Source: an uncultured Bacteroidales bacterium (lineage in GTDB: Bacteria > Bacteroidota > Bacteroidia > Bacteroidales > Paludibacteraceae). Taken from it: a stretch of 20,833 nt of DNA. Below the pieces are notes generated by a model that saw only the letters and a program-made list of their open reading frames with translations, was not told where the DNA came from and made no database searches. The stretch covers positions 1 to 20,833 of the forward strand of contig CALAUY010000103.1 in assembly GCA_937892015.1 (NCBI GenBank), written 5' to 3'. The translations under genes and the position numbers were made by a program. Shown in pieces: positions 16,167 through 20,833 of this stretch (position 1 is its first letter; every line of letters begins with the position of its first letter).

Positions 16167-16892
16167 ATGACGCACATTCTTTTACCGGACATATCGGATG
16201 AACCCCGCAAACTAATCTTCTATCTCGCGATGGAGGAATACGTTGCGGCGCGCATCGACGAGCTCCTTCCCACCACATCCGAGGGGGCTTTCTTCCTCTG
16301 GCAGAGTCGCCCGACGGTGATTATCGGCAAGAACCAAGACTTGGAGGCCGAAGTAAACGTGCGTTGGTGTGAGACCCACGGAGTGGAGATTTTTCGGCGT
16401 AAGTCGGGCGGTGGATGTGTCTATTCGGATGAGGGCAACCTGATGATTTCGTACGTGTCGCGCGAGCACAATGCGCGCAAAGCCTTTGCCGACTATCTAC
16501 AGCGGCTCGTGAACATCCTCTCCGCACTCGGCTTACCGGCCGTCTCATCCGCACACAACGACGTACTTATCGGTGAGCGCAAAGTGAGCGGCAATGCCTG
16601 TCTGGCGGCAGAGAAAGCAACGATAGTGCACGGCACGCTGCTATGGAAGAGCAACATGGACGACCTCATGGCCGCCATCACACCTTCAGAAGCCAAGCTC
16701 GCCAAGCATGCGGTGCAGTCTGTCAGGCAACGCGTCACCAACCTCTACGACCTCGGAATCACCGACCTTGCGGTTCTCCAAGCACATATCATCACCAACC
16801 TGTCCCTACCCGCCTCGCTGCCCGCATCACTCACCCTCACGCCTGCCGACATTGAGCACATTGAACACATCGAGCAAACGTATCGGTTATGA
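16167..16892 (+). CDS. Lipoate-protein ligase A-like protein
   Basis: A 241-residue protein of the biotin/lipoate ligase fold. The family motif RRKSGGGCVYSDEGN begins at residue 77. The lysine motif GERKVSGNA has Lys139, the residue expected to contact lipoyl-adenylate. The N-terminus (LIFYLAMEEYVA) matches Bacteroidetes homologues. It should attach lipoate to E2 or H proteins in the cytoplasm. The start is ATG 16167; an in-frame TTG at 16149 lies inside the T-run of the preceding terminator and is unlikely. The separate C-terminal accessory domain of E. coli LplA is not evident. hflX follows 30 nt later, probably in the same transcript. Confidence 0.85.
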   Translation: MTHILLPDISDEPRKLIFYLAMEEYVAARIDELLPTTSEGAFFLWQSRPTVIIGKNQDLEAEVNVRWCETHGVEIFRRKSGGGCVYSDEGNLMISYVSREHNARKAFADYLQRLVNILSALGLPAVSSAHNDVLIGERKVSGNACLAAEKATIVHGTLLWKSNMDDLMAAITPSEAKLAKHAVQSVRQRVTNLYDLGITDLAVLQAHIITNLSLPASLPASLTLTPADIEHIEHIEQTYRL

Positions 16893-16922
16893 TGCCGGTC
16901 ACACCCAAAGCAAACGAAGAAT

Positions 16923-18260
16923 ATGATTGAGATAAAAGAATATCAGGCACATGCGGTATTGGTGGCACTCATCACGCCTACACAGCCCGAAGACCGCACC
17001 AAAGAGTACTTAGACGAGCTGGCTTTCCTTGCCGATACCGACAAGATTGTGCCCGTCAAGCGCTTTATCCAGCGTCTCGACAAGCCCAACACGAACACGT
17101 TCGTCGGAGAGGGCAAGCTCCAAGAGATAAAAGACTGGATAGAAGAGCGCAACCGACTCTATCGGCCCACGCCGACCAAAGAGATGTCGCAAGAGGAAGC
17201 TGCACTCACCCACCGCAAGGGGCATTCTGCCGCCGATTTCATGACCGATGAAGAGAAAGAGGCGATGCCGTTCATCGATGCCGTCATCTTCGACGACGAA
17301 CTCTCCCCGCGTCAGATACGCAATCTCGAGCGCGAGTTGGGCGTACAAATCATCGACCGCACGATGCTCATCTTGCAAATCTTCTACCAGCGGGCACAGA
17401 CCAGTTACGCCAAGACGCAAGTGCAGATGGCGCGGCTCGAATACATGTTACCGCGTCTGACGCGCTTATGGTCGCACTTAGACCGACAACGTGGCGGCGG
17501 AACGGCCAATCGTGGCACCGGTGAGACGCAGATTGAGGCCGACAGACGACTCATCAAAAACCGACTCGCTTTGCTGCGAGAAGAGCTGCGGAAGATTGAC
17601 CGACAGATGAACACGCAGCGGCAGAACCGCGGCAAGTTAATCCGCGTCGCACTCGTCGGATACACCAACGTCGGCAAATCGACGCTCATGAACCTGCTCG
17701 CCAAATCCGATGTTTTTGCAGAAAACAAACTCTTCGCTACACTTGATACCACCGTCCGCAAAGTGACAATCGACAACTTGCCGTTCCTACTCTCCGACAC
17801 CGTCGGCTTCATCCGCAAACTGCCGCACAACTTGGTCGAGTCCTTCAAATCGACACTCGATGAGGTTCGTGAGGCCGACTTGCTCCTGCATGTCGTCGAT
17901 ATCAGCCACCCGAACTTCGCGGAGCAGTACCAAGTGGTGGAGCAAACCATACAAGAGATATGCAAAGAGACCAAACCCGAGATGGTGGTCTTCAACAAAA
18001 TCGATGCGTTCACCTACACGCCCAAAGAGTCAGACGACCTCACGCCCATCACGCGGGCTAACCTCTCGCTCGACGACCTCAAACGCACGTGGATGGCGCG
18101 GCTCACGGCGCAAGATGGGCAACCGGCCGACTGTATCTTCATCTCAGCTGTGCAGAAAGAGAACATCGACACACTCCGCGATATGCTCTATGATCGCGTC
18201 AAAGAGCTTCATATTCAGCGCTATCCGTACAACGACTTCTTGTTCCAGAAGTACGAATAG
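16923..18260 (+). CDS. hflX: GTPase HflX
   Basis: A 445-residue ribosome-associated GTPase. The N-terminal HflX domain includes TNTFVGEGKLQEIK, FDDELSPRQIRNLERELG and DRTMLILQIF. A coiled middle segment carries the GTGETQIEADRR signature. The G domain has P-loop GYTNVGKST at 246-254, DTVGF from 292 and NKID at 358-361. HflX splits or rescues stalled ribosomes, often in stress. Residues of about 76-117 form an acidic, charged insertion between the first two N-terminal blocks that is absent from E. coli-type HflX. The gene converges with the alpha/beta hydrolase on the other strand, with only 12 nt between their stops. Confidence 0.95.
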   Translation: MIEIKEYQAHAVLVALITPTQPEDRTKEYLDELAFLADTDKIVPVKRFIQRLDKPNTNTFVGEGKLQEIKDWIEERNRLYRPTPTKEMSQEEAALTHRKGHSAADFMTDEEKEAMPFIDAVIFDDELSPRQIRNLERELGVQIIDRTMLILQIFYQRAQTSYAKTQVQMARLEYMLPRLTRLWSHLDRQRGGGTANRGTGETQIEADRRLIKNRLALLREELRKIDRQMNTQRQNRGKLIRVALVGYTNVGKSTLMNLLAKSDVFAENKLFATLDTTVRKVTIDNLPFLLSDTVGFIRKLPHNLVESFKSTLDEVREADLLLHVVDISHPNFAEQYQVVEQTIQEICKETKPEMVVFNKIDAFTYTPKESDDLTPITRANLSLDDLKRTWMARLTAQDGQPADCIFISAVQKENIDTLRDMLYDRVKELHIQRYPYNDFLFQKYE

Positions 18261-18272
18261 CGTATCTTCAGG

Positions 18273-19208
18273 TTAGGATTTTTTTCGGGCGCATTGCGTC
18301 TGAAGCCAACGGACGAGCGTCCTGTAATGTTCGGGAGTGAACTCATGATCGGCAGCGATGGCAACAGGCCTGAACTGCCGACCATGGTATTGGCGGCGGA
18401 TAGTACGGACGGCCATCTTCGTCCCTTTCTCCGGCAACACGTGGTCGCGCTTGCCATAGAGCAACAAGAACGGACGAGGGCTGATGCGCGCGGCTATAAG
18501 CGGATAGTCGTAATCCATCGAGTCGGCATCGGACGGCACCGGACGATACATCGACCACGATGACGGACCCGTGATGAAAGCTTTCGTGTAACGAACAGTC
18601 GTCATCCAGTTCGATGCGGCACAACCTGCCACACGCGCGTCTTCTGCTGCCAACTGCCAACTGCGATAAGCACCCATCGAAAAACCAAACGTGAATATCT
18701 TCGTGCTGTCAACAAAAGGCAGCGAACACAAGTACGTGACGGCCTCTTTGTCTTCACGCAAGATGGTCTCAAACCACGCTTCGCCTGTGGCGCTCAGGTG
18801 GCGTTGGTAGAAATCCGGTTGCGCATTTTTCAGTGCTTTATTGAGTGTGCGTCTGTCCCTCAGGTCGTCAGGTGAAGCCTCGCACCGCTCGCCCCAATAG
18901 AGCGCATCGGTCACTAATACCACGAACCCCTCTTTGGCGAGCGAATCGGCAACGAACATGCCATGATAACAGCCGTTGACCCACGATACAGCCTCAGCGC
19001 GCATCCGAAGATTGCTGAGGCTGTCCATGTCGTCACGCCACTCGGGGAACGCCATTTTCTCCTTGCCGATAGTGAACCACGCTCCGTGGTCGTGCAGCAC
19101 CAGTACCGCCGGCAGTCGTTCGCCCTCGTCATGAGGCGGCACAAGCAACGTGGCCGGACGACCATGAAGCAGTACAACAGACAATATCAGCAGAAAGCGA
19201 GAGAGCAT
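18273..19208 (-). CDS. Secreted alpha/beta hydrolase (dienelactone hydrolase/acetyl xylan esterase-like)
   Basis: A 311-residue protein with an N-terminal hydrophobic signal-like segment (residues 1-20) and an alpha/beta hydrolase core. The strand-turn LVLHDHGAWFTIGKEKM resembles a Bacteroidetes branch of dienelactone hydrolase/acetyl esterase-like enzymes. The nucleophile elbow is GFSMG (Ser178), the acid is probably Asp255 in YGKRDHVLP, and the base is probably His288 in AADHEF. It likely hydrolyses an ester in the periplasm; the substrate is unknown. It starts 11 nt after the trigger factor stop on the same strand, so the two may be co-transcribed, but no functional link is evident. Confidence 0.8.
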   Translation of the reverse strand: MLSRFLLILSVVLLHGRPATLLVPPHDEGERLPAVLVLHDHGAWFTIGKEKMAFPEWRDDMDSLSNLRMRAEAVSWVNGCYHGMFVADSLAKEGFVVLVTDALYWGERCEASPDDLRDRRTLNKALKNAQPDFYQRHLSATGEAWFETILREDKEAVTYLCSLPFVDSTKIFTFGFSMGAYRSWQLAAEDARVAGCAASNWMTTVRYTKAFITGPSSWSMYRPVPSDADSMDYDYPLIAARISPRPFLLLYGKRDHVLPEKGTKMAVRTIRRQYHGRQFRPVAIAADHEFTPEHYRTLVRWLQTQCARKKS

Positions 19209-19219
19209 CCGCCCTACCT

Positions 19220-20350
19220 CTATGACAACTTGATGAAATCGTCGTACGAGATAGGCTTGTTCTCAATCTTGACCACCTCTTTCAGGCTGGCATAAATCTT
19301 TTCCTCGCGACACCGCTCGTAGAACTGTTGAACATATTTTTCGTCCTTGAGCATCTCGGCCGCATAACCCTCAAGGTATTGGTCCTCGATGTCCATGCCA
19401 TACTGCGCGAACTGCATGCGAGCCACCTCTTTCGCGTAATTGTCCACATCAGCGGACTCCACCTTGATGCCAAACTGCTCCACAAGCTGGTCTTTGGCCA
19501 GTTGCCAACGAAGTGAATCAATCGTTGCCGACCAATCCTTCTCAATCTGCTCATCCGTCAGTTCTTTGTTTGCCGTCTTCAACCAACGTTTCAAGAACGC
19601 TTCGGGCAGTGCCACTTTCTCCATTTTCTTCATCACGGCTGCCTTGACATCGATACCAAACCTGAACTCCGCATCTTTGTCTAAAGTGCGTTTCATGTTT
19701 TCCCGCACCTTGTCGCGGAACTCCTGCTCGCTCTTTACAACACCTTCACCATACACCTTGTCGAAAAGGTCTTGATCAATGGGCGCAGGAATGATAGTCG
19801 GCTCTTTCTTCTCACCTTCCTCCGGTGCAGCCTCACCTTCCTCCGGCTTTTTCTCGTCATCGGTCGGTTCCGGCCGGCTCTCCATCTTGCCATAACGCAT
19901 CGCGTAAGCTTTTACTTGGCGGTCCACCATCTCGTCCGTCACCGTCACTTCGTACAGCGGCACTTTGTTACTGCCCGTCAGTTTGCAGTTGAACTCCGGC
20001 GCAAGAGCTATGTCGAAAACGAACGTGAACGTGTCCTGATTGTCCAAATCCAATTCAGGCGTCTCTTCCTCGTTCGACAACGGCTCGCCGAGGATGTTCA
20101 GTTTCTCCTCACGGATGTACTCGTACATTTTCTCACTCAGCACCTTGTTTAGCACTTCCGCCAACACCGATTTGCCGTACATTTTCCGCACCAAACTGGC
20201 AGGCACTTTGCCCGGACGAAAACCCGGGATGTTCGCCCGCTGACGAATGCTGCGAATCTCTTTCTCTACTTGTTCCGAGTAGTCTGCAGGCTCCACCACC
20301 AGCGTCAATTTCGCCATCATGTCCTGCACTTCTGTCTTACTAATTTGCAT
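19220..20350 (-). CDS. tig: Trigger factor, short form apparently lacking the PPIase domain
   Basis: A 376-residue protein. The N-terminal ribosome-binding domain is clear, with the signature GFRPGKVP at residues 43-50. The C-terminal substrate-cradle part begins at about DQDLFDKVYGEGVVKSEQEF (residue 192) and runs to the end. Bacteroidetes trigger factors are, from memory, about 450 residues and carry a PPIase-like domain between these parts. Here that place holds only an acidic Pro/Glu/Lys linker (about residues 156-190, with PEEGE repeated). The protein should still act as a ribosome-bound holdase for nascent chains, but probably without prolyl isomerase activity. It is first in a minus-strand pair with the hydrolase gene, with a probable promoter about 440 nt upstream. 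Confidence 0.93.
   Translation of the reverse strand: MQISKTEVQDMMAKLTLVVEPADYSEQVEKEIRSIRQRANIPGFRPGKVPASLVRKMYGKSVLAEVLNKVLSEKMYEYIREEKLNILGEPLSNEEETPELDLDNQDTFTFVFDIALAPEFNCKLTGSNKVPLYEVTVTDEMVDRQVKAYAMRYGKMESRPEPTDDEKKPEEGEAAPEEGEKKEPTIIPAPIDQDLFDKVYGEGVVKSEQEFRDKVRENMKRTLDKDAEFRFGIDVKAAVMKKMEKVALPEAFLKRWLKTANKELTDEQIEKDWSATIDSLRWQLAKDQLVEQFGIKVESADVDNYAKEVARMQFAQYGMDIEDQYLEGYAAEMLKDEKYVQQFYERCREEKIYASLKEVVKIENKPISYDDFIKLS
19811..19846 (-). repeat. 21-bp-period repeat in the trigger factor linker
   Basis: The + strand 15-mer CTCACCTTCCTCCGG occurs at 19811-19825 and 19832-19846. On the coding strand it encodes PEEGE twice, inside the acidic linker that replaces the PPIase domain. This suggests slippage or duplication built part of the linker. 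Confidence 0.75.
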
Positions 20351-20394
20351 GTTTATATATCTTTAAAATTTTTATCCTATTTAATACTCTTTGT

Positions 20395-20475
20395 TCCTAT
20401 TAGTCCTATTAGTCCCCTTTGTCTTATTAGTCTTATTAGTCTTATTAGTCCTATTAGTCTTATTTGTTCCATAGG
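20395..20475. repeat. 9-bp tandem repeat array upstream of trigger factor
   Basis: Nine contiguous 9-bp units in register, with + strand consensus TCYTATTAG (for example 20395, 20404, 20422, 20431, 20440, 20449). The units at 20413, 20458 and 20467 are degenerate. The array begins 45 nt upstream of the trigger factor ATG, within its presumed leader. It codes for nothing convincing. Confidence 0.9.
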
Positions 20476-20569
20476 TCCTTCAGTTTCGGTTCTAATCTGA
20501 CTAGCTCTGTAGGAGCGCTCCCTTAAGGTATGGGTGCACACGAAGTAATCGTACCCCTTGTGAGTTAAG

Positions 20570-20598
20570 AAACAAAAAACCGCTTCGCTTTAGCGAGC
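20570..20598 (-). terminator. Terminator-like hairpin inside the trigger factor leader
   Basis: On the minus strand, GCTCGC-TAAA-GCG-A-AGC (six pairs with one bulged A) is followed by GG and TTTTTTGTTT. This looks like a weak Rho-independent terminator or attenuator lying between the predicted promoter at 20794-20825 and the trigger factor start. Confidence 0.45.
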
Positions 20599-20700
20599 AG
20601 GGGCGATTTTGCGATTGAAAGCCGGTGGCTTTCATAGCGCGGCTCACGCGTAGCAATCGTCCGAGCACTGCGTGCGAAGTAAGAACGGGCTCTATACCCT
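20581..20700. other. Hairpin-rich non-coding segment of unknown function
   Basis: GC-richer than its surroundings and dense in inverted repeats. A perfect 8-bp hairpin TGAAAGCC-GGT-GGCTTTCA covers 20616-20634. GCGATTG (20611-20617) and CAATCGT (20655-20661) can close a larger junction around it. GCAC-TGC-GTGC is at 20665-20675. The short frame on the minus strand (20501-20728) resembles no protein I know. It may be a structured leader, a small RNA or a repeated intergenic element; family not recognised. Confidence 0.5.
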
Positions 20701-20730
20701 CTCCATACCTTCTCCGAACAATCTCCAACC

Positions 20731-20770
20731 ATTTAACGATTTAACCATTTAACCATTTAACCATTTAACG
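20731..20770. repeat. 8-bp tandem repeat array
   Basis: Five consecutive 8-bp units ATTTAACS (ATTTAACG at both ends, ATTTAACC in between). On the minus strand it lies just downstream of the predicted transcription start of the trigger factor promoter. Confidence 0.9.
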
Positions 20771-20793
20771 TCCTTTCCCCCCAAATTCGCCTG

Positions 20794-20825
20794 CAAAGAT
20801 ACTGCTTTTTTTTGAAATATGCAAA
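20794..20825 (-). promoter_or_regulatory. Bacteroidetes-type promoter reading leftward toward trigger factor
   Basis: On the minus strand, -33 TTTG (complement of 20822-20825), 20-bp spacer with an A8 tract, and -7 TATCTTTG (complement of 20794-20801). The start would be near 20787, giving a leader of about 435 nt before the trigger factor ATG. The sequence is almost the same as the tRNA-Asp promoter. Confidence 0.75.
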
Positions 20826-20833
20826 TATTTGGG

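Noticed and set aside
20270..20500. Forward frame with a hydrophobic Ile/Ser/Leu-rich translation
   Set aside because: The apparent membrane-like sequence is just the 9-bp repeat array translated in register; it starts antisense inside trigger factor.
20501..20728. 75-residue frame on the minus strand in the hairpin-rich segment
   Set aside because: The translation is Arg/Leu-rich with no recognisable domain, and the underlying DNA is better explained by inverted repeats.
20395..20770. Possible CRISPR array
   Set aside because: The repeats are only 8-9 bp and directly abutting, with no unique spacers and no cas gene nearby.

Overview
The window looks like chromosomal DNA of a Bacteroidales bacterium (Prevotella/Muribaculaceae-like; genus not resolvable by eye). 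Evidence: three promoters match the Bacteroidetes pattern TTTG/TTG - about 20 bp - TAnnTTTG (10670-10700, 15941-15972, and 20794-20825 on the minus strand). There is little sign of Shine-Dalgarno sequences. The protein families are Bacteroidales-like: rsfS next to ftsH, a three-subunit succinate dehydrogenase/fumarate reductase, NamZ (DUF1343), and PqqD/HprK-like genes. All genes run on the + strand up to 18260; the last two are on the minus strand and converge with hflX. I see no insertion sequence, phage gene, CRISPR array or rRNA.

Region 1 (1-5332) is an accessory-looking, tightly packed operon. It starts with the 3' part of a carotenoid-desaturase-like FAD oxidoreductase and a FabG-type ketoreductase, a pair expected at the edge of a Bacteroidetes aryl-polyene/resorcinol type lipid cluster. 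These run straight into a PqqD-like protein, an HprK-like kinase, a small SipW/Sec11-type (Ser/His) S26 peptidase and an ABC exporter. The last four resemble a RiPP-type maturation and export cassette, but no precursor peptide is visible. This is the best candidate here for an undescribed system.

Region 2 (5347-10613) holds rsfS (ribosome silencing) and ftsH (membrane protease), then a NamZ-family muramidase lipoprotein whose start overlaps the ftsH stop, and a sodium:solute symporter. The last two suggest peptidoglycan-sugar salvage.

Region 3 (10614-15856) is central energy metabolism: a clear promoter, then sdhC/frdC, sdhA/frdA, sdhB/frdB and enolase. The flavoprotein has an unusual Ala/Lys-rich N-terminal extension of about 85 residues. 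An AT-rich hairpin follows enolase.

Region 4 (15938-18260) is a tRNA-Asp(GTC) with its own promoter and terminator, followed by a lipoate-protein ligase-like gene and the GTPase hflX.

Region 5 (18273-20833, minus strand) is trigger factor plus a secreted alpha/beta hydrolase. Trigger factor appears to lack its central PPIase domain, which is replaced by a short acidic linker. Its upstream region (20351-20833) has no credible gene. It holds a promoter, an 8-bp and a 9-bp tandem repeat array, and between them a hairpin-rich segment with a terminator-like structure.
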